From the NCBI RefSeq assembly GCF_900167465.1, contig NZ_FUWR01000004.1, forward strand, positions 1 to 64,000: a stretch of 64,000 bases of DNA. The letters are read 5' to 3'. Both the position numbers and the translations under genes were made by a program. This document shows positions 16,860 to 25,410 of this stretch, one piece after another (position 1 is the stretch's first letter; each line of letters starts with the position of its first letter). This DNA comes from Trichlorobacter thiogenes (lineage in GTDB: Bacteria > Desulfobacterota > Desulfuromonadia > Geobacterales > Pseudopelobacteraceae). The notes under the pieces were generated by a model. It was not told the origin of the DNA. It ran no database searches and saw nothing but the letters and a program-made list of their open reading frames with translations.

Positions 16860-18842
16860 ATGGAACCAGCGGAACAACAATCAGGACAGGGATTCTTTGC
16901 CAAATGTATCCGTGCCATCTTTGGCGCTCCCAAGCATCTGAAGGATACCAACCTCTTTCACAAGATGGCGTTGATCCCGATTTTGGCCTGGGTCGGTCTG
17001 GGTGCTGACGGCCTGTCATCCTCGGCCTACGGTCCGGAAGAGGCGTTCCGCGCCCTGGGAAACCATACCTACCTGGCGGTTCTGCTGGGGCTTGCCACTG
17101 CCCTGACGGTTTTCATTATCTCCTACGCCTATTCCCGCATCATCGAGCATTTCCCCCATGGCGGCGGTGGCTACATTGTGGCTACCCATATGCTGGGTGA
17201 GAAGGCCGGGGTGGTCTCCGGCAGCGCCCTGCTGGTGGATTACGTGATGACCATCACCATCTCGATCGCCTCTTGCTGTGACGCACTGTTCAGCTATGTC
17301 CCCCAGCACTATCACCACTATAAGGTACCGGTTGCCTGTGTCCTGACCCTGCTGCTGATCATCCTTAATGTACGCGGGGTGAAGGAATCCATTACGGTTC
17401 TGGCCCCCATCTTCGCCATCTTTGTGATCAGCCACCTGATCATGCTGCTGTACGGTGTCTTTACCCACACCGAGCGGTTTGCGCCGCTGGCTGGTGATTT
17501 TTCCACCGGCATCAAGCATGACCTTTCAAGCATTGGTCTGTTTGGCATCATGCTGCTGTTTCTGCGGGCCTATTCCCTGGGTGGTGGTACCTACACCGGT
17601 ATTGAGGCGGTTTCAAACGGTCTGCAGATCATGCGTGAACCGCGGGTGCAAACCGGCAAGCGTACCATGCTCTACATGGCCACCTCACTGGCCTTCACTG
17701 CCGGGGTACTGTTCCTCTGCTATGCCCTGGTCGGCATCAAGCCGGTGGAGGGTAAGACCCTCAACGCGGTGCTGGCTGACGGACTCTTTGCAGGCTGGCC
17801 CATGGGCAGCACCATCGCCTTCATCACCATCTTCTCTGAAGGTGCGCTGCTGCTGGTGGCTGCCCAGGCCGGTTTTGTAGACGGTCCACGGGTTATGGCC
17901 AACATGGCGATTGACTCCTGGTTTCCCCACCGTTTTGCGGCGCTCTCGGTTCGGCTGACCATGCGCAACGGCATCCTGCTGATGGGGGTCGCGGCCATTG
18001 CCCTGCTGTTCTATACCGGTGGCTCAGTCTCGGCCCTGGTGGTGATGTACTCCATCAACGTCTTTGTCACCTTCTCGCTGTCACAACTGGGGATGTCAAA
18101 GTTTTTCATTCAGCGCAGAAAAGAAGACCCGCAATGGATGCGGCATCTTTCCGTCCACCTGGTGGGGCTGGTGCTGTGTGTGACCATCCTGGCGGTCACC
18201 GTCTTTGAAAAATTCACCGAAGGGGGCTGGATGACGCTTCTGATTACCTCGGTGGTAATCGTGCTTTGCTATCTGATCAAGGGGCACTACAAACGGGTAC
18301 GGCTCGGTATGGCCGATCTGGACCAGAGCCTGCTGGATGTGCCGGTCAGCGCTCATGGTGAACCGCCTGCCATCGATCACAATGCCGCTACTGCCATTCA
18401 GCTGGTTTCCGGTTACAGCGGATTTGGTGTGCATACGCTCTTTTCCATCCTTTCCACCTTTCCCAAGACCTATAAAAACGTGATCTTCGTTTCAGTGGCC
18501 ATGATCGATTCCGGCAGCTTTAAAGGCGCCGAAGAGATTGAGGCGCTGGAGCAATCAGTCCGGTTCGGACTGGAACAGTATGTAAACCTTGCCCGCAAAC
18601 TGGGCTTTGCCGCCGACTACCGTATGGCCGTGGGAACCGACGTGGTGGAGGGAGCTACGACGCTCTGTCAACAGATTGCCGGAGAGTTTCCCCGCTCAAC
18701 GGTCTTTACCGGACAGCTCACCTTCCGTTTGGAGAAGTTCTACCATCGCCTGCTGCACAACGAGACGGCCTTCGCCATCCAGCGCCGCCTGCAGTGGGAC
18801 GGCCTGACCACCGTTATTTTGCCGATCAGGGTGCGTACCTAG
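16860..18842 (+). CDS. KimA-like potassium transporter (APC/KUP superfamily)
   Basis: A 660-residue membrane protein with about twelve helices and a C-terminal cytoplasmic domain (from about 500). It reads like an amino-acid permease but carries the KimA (YdaO) K+ site: GADGLSSSAYGPE with Asp50 and Tyr57 seven apart (KimA Asp36/Tyr43), LLVDYVMT with Asp127-Tyr128 (KimA Asp117 region) and GGGTYTGIEA. KimA is a proton-coupled K+ importer inhibited by c-di-AMP in Bacillus subtilis. The location between kdpE and kup and the shared operator support a K+ role. A substrate other than K+ cannot be excluded. Confidence 0.75.
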   Translation: MEPAEQQSGQGFFAKCIRAIFGAPKHLKDTNLFHKMALIPILAWVGLGADGLSSSAYGPEEAFRALGNHTYLAVLLGLATALTVFIISYAYSRIIEHFPHGGGGYIVATHMLGEKAGVVSGSALLVDYVMTITISIASCCDALFSYVPQHYHHYKVPVACVLTLLLIILNVRGVKESITVLAPIFAIFVISHLIMLLYGVFTHTERFAPLAGDFSTGIKHDLSSIGLFGIMLLFLRAYSLGGGTYTGIEAVSNGLQIMREPRVQTGKRTMLYMATSLAFTAGVLFLCYALVGIKPVEGKTLNAVLADGLFAGWPMGSTIAFITIFSEGALLLVAAQAGFVDGPRVMANMAIDSWFPHRFAALSVRLTMRNGILLMGVAAIALLFYTGGSVSALVVMYSINVFVTFSLSQLGMSKFFIQRRKEDPQWMRHLSVHLVGLVLCVTILAVTVFEKFTEGGWMTLLITSVVIVLCYLIKGHYKRVRLGMADLDQSLLDVPVSAHGEPPAIDHNAATAIQLVSGYSGFGVHTLFSILSTFPKTYKNVIFVSVAMIDSGSFKGAEEIEALEQSVRFGLEQYVNLARKLGFAADYRMAVGTDVVEGATTLCQQIAGEFPRSTVFTGQLTFRLEKFYHRLLHNETAFAIQRRLQWDGLTTVILPIRVRT

Positions 18843-18953
18843 ATTCACGCCACCAAAATCTCAAACAGACCTCGCCGTTTGGATTCCTCTCCAACTACTG
18901 TTTGTATCAAAACAAGTATTGCTGACAGGCGTCTTGCGCATGCCCAGGAATAC

Positions 18954-18981
18954 TTGACAGCTTTGAGAAAAAGAGTATCTT
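18954..18981 (+). promoter_or_regulatory. sigma70-type promoter for the kup leader
   Basis: TTGACA at 18954-18959 and TATCTT at 18976-18981 are separated by 16 bases, close to the consensus. Transcription would begin near 18988, just ahead of the riboswitch. No CTTGAT array is present, unlike the promoters of kdp and the KimA-like gene, so kup seems to be controlled after initiation. Confidence 0.6.
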
Positions 18982-18984
18982 CCG

Positions 18985-19140
18985 CCACAGAAGACAGCAG
19001 CCGAGATTCATCGCGATAAAGGCCGATGGATGCGGGGGACCCGATCAGTTGGGGCGTATTCCAGCGCAAGCTGGTTAGAGGACTTTCAACCTCAAGCCCG
19101 TCAGCTAACCTCGTAGGCATTTGAAGGGGCATCGGACAGG
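18985..19140 (+). ncRNA. c-di-AMP riboswitch (ydaO/yuaA type)
   Basis: The kup leader contains the conserved blocks of the ydaO motif: GGGGGACCCGAT then GTTGGGGCG (19034-19056), and TCAGCTAACCTCGTAGGC followed by GAAGGGGC (19101-19130). CCGATG (19023-19028) and CATCGG (19130-19135) can form a closing stem. ydaO riboswitches bind c-di-AMP and usually switch off K+ transporter genes. A hairpin with a T-run follows at 19146-19175, giving a transcription-termination OFF mechanism. The exact 5' boundary is estimated. Confidence 0.85.
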
Positions 19141-19145
19141 ACAGA

Positions 19146-19175
19146 CGTCTTGCGGCCATTGCCGGGGGCGTTTTT
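19146..19175 (+). terminator. regulatory terminator in the kup leader
   Basis: A GC-rich stem formed by CGTCTTGCGGC and GCCGGGGGCG around a short loop is followed directly by seven T. It lies between the riboswitch core and the kup ribosome binding site. Aptamer folding would leave it free to form and stop transcription when c-di-AMP is high. Confidence 0.65.
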
Positions 19176-19213
19176 TTCTTCCAAGCCCGGTGTGTTGAGG
19201 GAAAGGGGCAGTT

Positions 19214-21034
19214 ATGCAACAACATGACGCTGAAAGCTTCTGGGGTGGTGTCATAAAGTCCATGGGATTGGTGTTTGGCGATATCGGCACCAGCCCGATC
19301 TATACCCTGACGGTTATCTTTGCCATTACTAAACCGACCCCGGACAACATCTTCGGAATCGTCTCCCTGATTTTCTGGACCCTGGTAATTTTGGTGCACC
19401 TGGAATACTCGATCCTTGCCATGTCCCTCTCCCGTAAAGGTGAGGGGGGGACTATCGTGCTGAAGGAGATCCTGACCCGGATGCTGCAGCCGGGTAAAGG
19501 TTTGGCTCTGATCGGCATTCTTTCCTTTCTGGGTGTGGCGCTTTTGCTGGGTGACGGGGTGATTACGCCTGCCATCTCGATCCTCTCAGCCGTGGAGGGG
19601 ATGGTGCTGATCCCCGGCCTGGAGGCAACCAAACAGGGGGTGCTGATCCTGATCGCCGCCATCATTGCGGTGGGGTTATTCATCTTTCAGGACAAGGGCA
19701 CTGACAAGGTGGCCAAGGCCTTTGGGCCGATCATGATCCTTTGGTTTGGGGCGTTGACGGTCTCCGGTCTGATCGCCATTGCTTCCCATCCTGGTATTCT
19801 CAAGGCCTTAAGCCCTCACTATGCCATCAATTTTTTAATGCATCACGGTCTTGCCGGATTTTTTGTACTATCCGAGGTGATTCTGTGCGCCACCGGTGGT
19901 GAGGCACTGTATGCCGACATGGGGCATTTAGGACGCAAGCCGATCCGCCATGCCTGGTACTTTGTGTTTGTCGCTCTGGTGATCAATTATCTGGGGCAGG
20001 GCGCATATCTTCTGAATAATCCTGAGGCCAAGAACATCCTGTTCAGTATGGTCAAGTGGCAGGCTCCCCTGCTGTATATCCCGTTTTTGATCCTGACCAT
20101 TACTGCTACGGTGATCGCCTCCCAAGCCTTGATCAGTGGCGTTTTTTCCATTGTCTATCAGGGGATCACCACCCGTATCCTGCCGCTTCTGAAGGTTGAT
20201 TACACCTCAACCCACCTCAAGTCCCAGATCTATATCGGTTCGGTCAACTGGCTGCTGCTGGGGCTGGTGATCATGATCATGCTGGTGTTCCAGAAATCTG
20301 AACATCTGGCTGCGGCTTACGGCCTGGCGGTGACCGGTACCATGACCATCACCGGCATTATGATGGTAACCATCTTCAGCAGGACCCAAAAAAAGTGGAA
20401 GGTGCCGCTGGCCCTGTTTGTGACGTTGATGGATCTGGTTTTTCTGGTCTCCAACCTCTACAAACTGCCCCACGGCGGCTACTGGTCCCTGATCCTGGCC
20501 TCAGTGCCGCTGATTACCATTCTGGTCTGGACCAAGGGACAGCGGGCGCTCTATCTGGCTCTGCGTCCCTTGGAACTGGACACCTTTCAGCTGGCCTATG
20601 AGCAGATCTATAGCAAGGGCAGGAATATCCCTGGTACCGGTCTGTTCTTTGTCAAGGAATACAACGTGGTGCCCCCCTACGTGGTGCATTGCATTATCCG
20701 CAGCAACATCATCTATGAGCGTAACGTCTTTATCTCCATCGTGCGGACCGATGAACCCTACGGCCTGCAAAGCGAGCTGAAGACCGGCATTGCCCAAGGT
20801 CTGGATGCCTTTGAGATTCATGCTGGGTATATGGAGCATATTGCCATTGAGGAGCTGTTGCACCAGAACGGGGTGCAGGAAAAGGTTATCTTCTACGGTA
20901 TTGAGGATATTGCCACTAATAACCTGATCTGGAGGTTCTTCTCGGTGATCAAGCGGCTGACCCCCAACTTTGTGCAGTTTAACAAACTGCCGGCGGCGAA
21001 ATTACAGGGGGTCGTAACAAGGGTGGAGATGTAG
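19214..21034 (+). CDS. kup: low-affinity K+ uptake protein Kup
   Basis: A 606-residue protein with about twelve membrane helices and a hydrophilic C-terminal domain. It shows Kup signatures: MGLVFGDIGTSPIYTL at the first helix, GEGGTIVLKEI, LLGDGVITPAISILSA, and GGEALYADMGHLGRKPIR. It imports K+ with protons across the inner membrane. The ATG follows AAAGGGGC. It is preceded by a c-di-AMP riboswitch and followed by a strong terminator, so it is a single-gene transcript next to the KdpE-linked genes. Confidence 0.96.
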   Translation: MQQHDAESFWGGVIKSMGLVFGDIGTSPIYTLTVIFAITKPTPDNIFGIVSLIFWTLVILVHLEYSILAMSLSRKGEGGTIVLKEILTRMLQPGKGLALIGILSFLGVALLLGDGVITPAISILSAVEGMVLIPGLEATKQGVLILIAAIIAVGLFIFQDKGTDKVAKAFGPIMILWFGALTVSGLIAIASHPGILKALSPHYAINFLMHHGLAGFFVLSEVILCATGGEALYADMGHLGRKPIRHAWYFVFVALVINYLGQGAYLLNNPEAKNILFSMVKWQAPLLYIPFLILTITATVIASQALISGVFSIVYQGITTRILPLLKVDYTSTHLKSQIYIGSVNWLLLGLVIMIMLVFQKSEHLAAAYGLAVTGTMTITGIMMVTIFSRTQKKWKVPLALFVTLMDLVFLVSNLYKLPHGGYWSLILASVPLITILVWTKGQRALYLALRPLELDTFQLAYEQIYSKGRNIPGTGLFFVKEYNVVPPYVVHCIIRSNIIYERNVFISIVRTDEPYGLQSELKTGIAQGLDAFEIHAGYMEHIAIEELLHQNGVQEKVIFYGIEDIATNNLIWRFFSVIKRLTPNFVQFNKLPAAKLQGVVTRVEM

Positions 21035-21055
21035 CCGGAGAAGCGGTCCTTTTCC

Positions 21056-21130
21056 GCCTTGGCTGCGTCAATCGTCACAATGACTTGTGCGGCGTACGGT
21101 TTTGTACGCCTCCGCGTCATTGCTCAATTG
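21056..21130. repeat. palindromic GCGTAC/GTACGC intergenic repeat
   Basis: GGCGTAC (21091-21097) and GTACGCC (21104-21110) form a hairpin nested inside AATGAC (21079-21084) and GTCATT (21116-21121). The central hairpin and following CTCCGCGTC are also seen in the element after the PP-loop gene (25319-25343). It sits just past the kup stop. Such elements are known as scattered intergenic repeats in Geobacter-like genomes. Confidence 0.55.
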
Positions 21131-21180
21131 CCTCACCCAAAACGAAAAAATCCTCGCTTCTTGAGGTAGCTTTGTCTGTT

Positions 21181-21210
21181 GCCCCGCCGGAGTTTTCGGC
21201 GGGGCGTTTT
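21181..21210 (+). terminator. intrinsic terminator of kup
   Basis: A perfect nine-base stem, GCCCCGCCG (21181-21189) and CGGCGGGGC (21197-21205), with a seven-base loop is followed by GTTTT. It closes the kup transcript about 150 bases after the stop codon and separates it from the convergent pilT gene. Confidence 0.85.
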
Positions 21211-21226
21211 CATGTCTGAATGCTGA

Positions 21227-22297
21227 TTATGCTTGGGGTGTCTGCGGCAGGTATTGTTCAAACTGCTTCTTGTCTATGGCGCATTTATGGGCCTCTTCCG
21301 GCGTGACCTGTTTGGTCTTGAGCAGATCCAGCAGATGCTGATCCATCAGCTGCATGCCGTCCTTCTTGGCGGTCTGGATGATGGAGGGGATCTGGAAGGT
21401 TTTGCCTTCACGGATCAGGTTGGCAATGGCCGGGGTGCCCAGCATTATCTCCAGGGCAGCCACCCGTCCGTGGCCGTCGGCGGTCTTGAGCAGCTGCTGG
21501 CAGACTACCCCTTTTAGGGATTCTGACAGCATGGTGCGGACCTGATCCTGGGATTCCTTGGGGAAGACATCAATGATCCGGTCAATGGTCTTGGCAGCCG
21601 TATTGGTGTGCAGGGTGCCGAAGACCAGGTGGCCGGTTTCGGCAGCGCTCATGGCCAGCTGAATTGTTTCCAGATCCCGCATCTCTCCCACCAGGATGAT
21701 GTCCGGGTCTTCCCGCAGGGCAGCCCGCAGGGCCGAGGCAAAGGAGTTGGTATGTGCCCCGATCTGGCGTTGGTTCAGCAGCGACTGCTTGTTCTCATGG
21801 ATGAACTCCAGCGGATCTTCCAGGGTCAGGATATGCTCCGGGCGGGTGGCGTTGATCAGATCGATCAAAGCGGCCAGGGTGGTTGATTTACCTGAGCCGG
21901 TCGGGCCGGTGACCAGTACCAGCCCTTTTTTGAAGTTGGTCATCCGCCTGACCCCTTCCGGCAGATTGAGCTGATCTGCGGAGAGGATCTTGGCCGGGAT
22001 GATCCTGAAGACCGCTGCCACGCCACGGTGGGTCATCATAATATTGCCCCGAAAACGGGCCAGATCCGGTACGGCGTAGGCAAAGTCAAGGTCGTTGGTG
22101 GTCTCGAACTGTGCCCGTTGCTCATCATTCAGGATCTCATACAGGATAGGGATAAGTTCTTCATGGGACATAGCCTTGAACTGCAGCCGGACCATCTCGC
22201 CATGCTGACGGAAGATGGGAGGATTGCCGGATGAGAGGTGCAGATCTGAAGCCCCTTGCTCCTTCATCATTTTGAACAGTGCATCTATTTTAGCCAT
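21227..22297 (-). CDS. pilT: type IV pilus retraction ATPase PilT
   Basis: The 356-residue hexameric ATPase drives pilus retraction at the cytoplasmic face of the inner membrane. It has an N-terminal SDLHL domain, Walker A GPTGSGKST at 131-139, Asp box TLEDPLEF, Walker B DPDIILVGEMRD, His box GHLVFGTLHTNTA, and the PilT-specific AIANLIREGK near the C-terminus (AIRNLIRE type). There is no zinc tetracysteine, as expected for PilT. The ATG follows GAGGTTAC. It lies on the same strand as, and downstream of, the degenerate GspE-like gene. Confidence 0.93.
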   Translation of the reverse strand: MAKIDALFKMMKEQGASDLHLSSGNPPIFRQHGEMVRLQFKAMSHEELIPILYEILNDEQRAQFETTNDLDFAYAVPDLARFRGNIMMTHRGVAAVFRIIPAKILSADQLNLPEGVRRMTNFKKGLVLVTGPTGSGKSTTLAALIDLINATRPEHILTLEDPLEFIHENKQSLLNQRQIGAHTNSFASALRAALREDPDIILVGEMRDLETIQLAMSAAETGHLVFGTLHTNTAAKTIDRIIDVFPKESQDQVRTMLSESLKGVVCQQLLKTADGHGRVAALEIMLGTPAIANLIREGKTFQIPSIIQTAKKDGMQLMDQHLLDLLKTKQVTPEEAHKCAIDKKQFEQYLPQTPQA

Positions 22298-22323
22298 TAT
22301 AGTAACCTCATAAAGACAGTTTA

Positions 22324-22460
22324 TTCACGCGGAGCCGCGGAGTTCGCGGAGAACGAATTATAGTAGACATGGTTTTGAACTGTTTTGCCTGTCTTTCTTC
22401 ACAGGTAGATCGGATACTCTGTCGTTTTCCCCTTCGCGCCTCAGTGTCTCCGCGTGAGTC
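22324..22460. repeat. intergenic GCGGAG-type inverted repeat upstream of pilT
   Basis: The left arm begins TTCACGCGGAGCCGCGGAG at 22324; the right arm (22421-22460) read in reverse begins CACGCGGAGACACTGAGG. The arms flank about 65 bases of AT-richer sequence. The degenerate CACGGAG-like units repeat every 9 bases as in the element at 333-438. It separates pilT from the upstream gene, so pilT probably has its own promoter nearby. Confidence 0.6.
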
Positions 22461-22489
22461 GGTTTTGGGGAAATAGTGCTGATGGATAG

Positions 22490-24142
22490 TTATTGTATTA
22501 CTGCTGCAATAAACTCTTCCGGGGATACCGCTCCCGCCTTCAACAACGCTTCTCCCTCTGCCTTGATTCCGCGATACCCATCGGCATTCAGTCCGGCAAT
22601 GAAGCTGCTTCCGTCAGAAGCGGCATCAAAACGGGCGTGCAATTCACGGTCAAAGCAGATGCAGTTGGTCAGGAAAATCCGATCACTGACACCGGTAAAA
22701 TTGCAGTGAGGGCAGCCTGTTGCATGATACAGCTCTGCAGGTGGTGGCTGCAGCTGAAGACCGAGCAGTTCCTGTTGCGGCAGGGTGGCGGTCTGCCTGC
22801 AGGAGGGGCAGAGCAGCTGGATACCTTTGAATGATACAATGCCGGAAAGAAACGGGGTCAAAAAGGCGTTGCGCTGACGGTAGCGGATCAGGTGATCGCA
22901 CAGGTTGCGGGTGCCGCGGATATCCATGCCCACCAGCACCAGTTTGCCCCGCATGGCAGCCCGTGCTGCAGCGGTAAATGGCTCCAGAGCGGTGCCGTCT
23001 TCAATCACCATGATATCCGGGCCATGCTCAAGGCTGTCCATAATCAGCCGACCACGGCTCGCCTCTGATTCTGGTAGCGGGATACGGGGGAACTGTTTGA
23101 GCATTCTCCCTGGTTCATTGCCAAGAATCAGCACAGACCTGTTGGTGGTGTCCAGCTCCTCCAGTAGCAGATCCATAAAACGACAACGTTCCTGCAACGA
23201 GCGGGATGCAAATAGAATCAGGCCGTGGCGTACGGTTGTGAGGCGGGTAAATTGCTCTCTCTGGAATGACGACAGTTGTAATCGGGACAGGGTGTGAGGA
23301 ATGTTGGCCGTTATATGCCGACGGATGGTGATGTAGTCTCCCTGTCTGCCAGGCATCAACAGGACCTGAAAACAGAGTTCCCGTTCATGATGGCGAAAGC
23401 TGATGCAACCGCTAAGTGAGGGTTCACTGGAGAACGGTAGTGTAGCCGCTTTGCGGATCAGGCTGCAGACCGTTGTATAGTGATCAGCTGCAAGCATCCC
23501 CAGCTCATGGTTGCTTGCGCCACTACGGGCGGTGATGGCAATTGCCGTATCCAAAGGCATAAAGGAACAGGAGCTTAGCTGGTGCTGAATGCTGTAGGCA
23601 AGCAGGTTGTTCAGCAGCTGTTGTCCGCTGAGATCTGAGTTGATGGAGGAAAGCTGTTCGGCAGTAAACTGACCTGAGCTAAAACCAAGTTGTTCTTCTT
23701 TACTCAGGCCGTAGCACTGGTCAAGCATTTCGTTTATTTCACGGGCCAGGGCAACCGAGAGGTTTATCCGGCAACCTGACGCCTCGGCAGCAGCGGCAAC
23801 AGCTTCTTTGCTGAGTGGGTCGGCAATGGCAATAGATAGCTCATCCCCTGCTTTTATCAGTGGTATCAGTTGATGTGTTCTGCAGATGTTTGCAGGAATC
23901 AGCATCAGGGCATCCGGGTCAATCATCTCGCGTTTAAGCCGGATGTAAGGAATATCCAACTGATTGGAGAGTGCCCAGTCAATATCCTCCTGGGTGACGA
24001 TACCCAGAATAACCAGTGCTTCACCAAAGCGGCATCCGCTACGTTGCTGTTCTTCAAGTGCGGCGGTGATGTCGGCATCACTGATGATACGTGAGTTATA
24101 GAGGATGGCACCCAGCGTGCCTTCCCTGACATTGATCGGCAT
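22490..24142 (-). CDS. degenerate GspE/PilB-family protein with MshEN-like N-terminus (probable pseudo-ATPase)
   Basis: The 550-residue protein has the layout of a PilB/GspE assembly ATPase but damaged catalytic motifs. The N-terminal 70 residues match the MshEN/GspE-II pattern (GTLGAILYNSRIISDADI, then FGEALVILGIVTQEDIDWAL), a fold that binds c-di-GMP in MshE. Where Walker A is expected (about 308-325) there is LILFASRSLQERC without GxxGxGKS. The Asp and His boxes are also lost, while GPDIMVIEDG remains at Walker B. The C-terminal zinc motif is kept (CPSC, CPHC). It is full length with a good ribosome site, so it is not a decayed gene. A structural or signalling role beside PilT is inferred. 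Confidence 0.7.
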   Translation of the reverse strand: MPINVREGTLGAILYNSRIISDADITAALEEQQRSGCRFGEALVILGIVTQEDIDWALSNQLDIPYIRLKREMIDPDALMLIPANICRTHQLIPLIKAGDELSIAIADPLSKEAVAAAAEASGCRINLSVALAREINEMLDQCYGLSKEEQLGFSSGQFTAEQLSSINSDLSGQQLLNNLLAYSIQHQLSSCSFMPLDTAIAITARSGASNHELGMLAADHYTTVCSLIRKAATLPFSSEPSLSGCISFRHHERELCFQVLLMPGRQGDYITIRRHITANIPHTLSRLQLSSFQREQFTRLTTVRHGLILFASRSLQERCRFMDLLLEELDTTNRSVLILGNEPGRMLKQFPRIPLPESEASRGRLIMDSLEHGPDIMVIEDGTALEPFTAAARAAMRGKLVLVGMDIRGTRNLCDHLIRYRQRNAFLTPFLSGIVSFKGIQLLCPSCRQTATLPQQELLGLQLQPPPAELYHATGCPHCNFTGVSDRIFLTNCICFDRELHARFDAASDGSSFIAGLNADGYRGIKAEGEALLKAGAVSPEEFIAAVIQ

Positions 24143-24264
24143 AGGGCTCCCTTCTGCTGCTGAGGAATAGATGCTATTGTAACGTGATATGCTGTTGAGT
24201 CAACCATTGCAGATGTGGTACAGATGCTGCCCTTTTAAAAAGTTGCCAAAGGAGTTTGCGATAG

Positions 24265-25266
24265 ATGCAACGTCGAGCATTAGCGTTATTTTCAGGTGGC
24301 CTGGATTCAATCCTGGCGGTGAAGGTGATCCAGCAGCAGGGGGTTGATGTGCTGGCCATCAACTTTACGTCACCTTTTTTTGGTTGTTCACCGATCCTTG
24401 ACGGTGAGCCAGTGGCAGCCCAATATGCCCGGCGTTATGCTATTCCGTTTCGTTCCATTCCGTTGGGGGCTGAGTTTATTGAGATGCTGCGGCATCCCCG
24501 CCATGGCTATGGCAGTGCCCTCAATCCTTGCATTGACTGCAAGACCTTTATGCTGCGCTGTGCCGGTGCCCTGCTGCAGGAGTTGCAGGCTGACTTTGTA
24601 ATCACCGGTGAGGTGGTGGGGCAGCGTCCCATGAGCCAGCGCCAGGATACCCTGCGTCTGATTGAGCGGGATTGCGGCATTGCCGGCCTGTTGCTGCGTC
24701 CGCTTTCAGCAAAGTATATGAAGGTGACCATCCCGGAGGCTGAGGGCTGGGTGAATCGGGAGCAACTGCCTGCCATCAAGGGGCGGGGACGTAAGGATCA
24801 GATGCGGTTGGCAGCCGAGCTTGGGGTTGATGAGTATCCGGCGCCGGGCGGTGGCTGCCTGCTGACCGAGGAGAGCTACATTCCCAAGGTCAAGGATTTG
24901 CTGGATCACCAGACCGTGCCGGTGATCAGGGATTTTGATCTGCTGCGGACCGGCAGGCACTTTCGGCTGTCTGAGACCTGCAAGGCAGTTGTTGGGCGGG
25001 ACAGCAGCGATAATGAGAAGATTCTGGCCTCAATCGGGGCAGGAGAAACCACCCTGCGCTGGATGGATGGTGCCAGCCCGCTGGTGCTGCTGGTGGGGGA
25101 ACCGTTGGAAACGGATCTTCGACAGGCTGGGCGGATTCTGATGCGCTACACCAAGGCACCTAAAGGTGAGCCTGCACGTTTAAGTCTACAGGTCGATGGA
25201 AAACAAACAGAGATCAGTGTGCTGAATGATTTGCAGGAGGATGAGCTGGAGCAGTTCAGAATTTAA
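24265..25266 (+). CDS. PP-loop ATPase, MnmA/ThiI-like predicted tRNA thiolase
   Basis: A 333-residue protein beginning with a pyrophosphatase loop ALFSGGLDSILA (residues about 7-18). It then has NPCIDCK (a CxxC like MnmA NPCVRCN), TGEVVGQRPMSQ and a later PGGGCLLTE cysteine. This fits enzymes that adenylate a tRNA base and insert sulphur using cysteine persulphide. It lacks the THUMP domain of classical ThiI and the MnmA C-terminal barrel. A true mnmA is present at 35328, so this is a distinct thiolase or related sulphur enzyme. The ATG follows AAAGGAG; the gene is divergent from the GspE-like gene. Confidence 0.65.
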   Translation: MQRRALALFSGGLDSILAVKVIQQQGVDVLAINFTSPFFGCSPILDGEPVAAQYARRYAIPFRSIPLGAEFIEMLRHPRHGYGSALNPCIDCKTFMLRCAGALLQELQADFVITGEVVGQRPMSQRQDTLRLIERDCGIAGLLLRPLSAKYMKVTIPEAEGWVNREQLPAIKGRGRKDQMRLAAELGVDEYPAPGGGCLLTEESYIPKVKDLLDHQTVPVIRDFDLLRTGRHFRLSETCKAVVGRDSSDNEKILASIGAGETTLRWMDGASPLVLLVGEPLETDLRQAGRILMRYTKAPKGEPARLSLQVDGKQTEISVLNDLQEDELEQFRI

Positions 25267-25391
25267 TCCCCATTCCAACTCAAGGCGATATCTTCGTTGG
25301 CTCGTCTTCAACTCCTCAGCGTACTGGTATGTACGCCTGCGTCGCTGAATTCCTCGCCGCCTTGATCTCATCCTTGATTTGAAATGGGGAT
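25266..25391. repeat. MITE-like element with 13-bp terminal inverted repeats
   Basis: ATCCCCATTCCAA (25266-25278) and TTGAAATGGGGAT (25379-25391) are terminal inverted repeats with one mismatch, enclosing 126 bp in all. Inside is the GCGTAC (25319-25324)/GTACGC (25331-25336) hairpin shared with the element after kup. The left end overlaps the last base of the preceding stop codon. It has no coding capacity and no obvious target duplication. It looks like a small mobilisable palindromic repeat. Confidence 0.65.
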
Positions 25392-25410
25392 AGTTCCTGA
25401 TAGCGGGTGA

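Noticed and set aside
22490-24142. Pseudogene of a PilB ATPase
   Set aside because: The frame is full length with a good ribosome site, and N-terminal and zinc motifs are kept; only catalytic motifs are changed, which fits a pseudo-enzyme better than decay.
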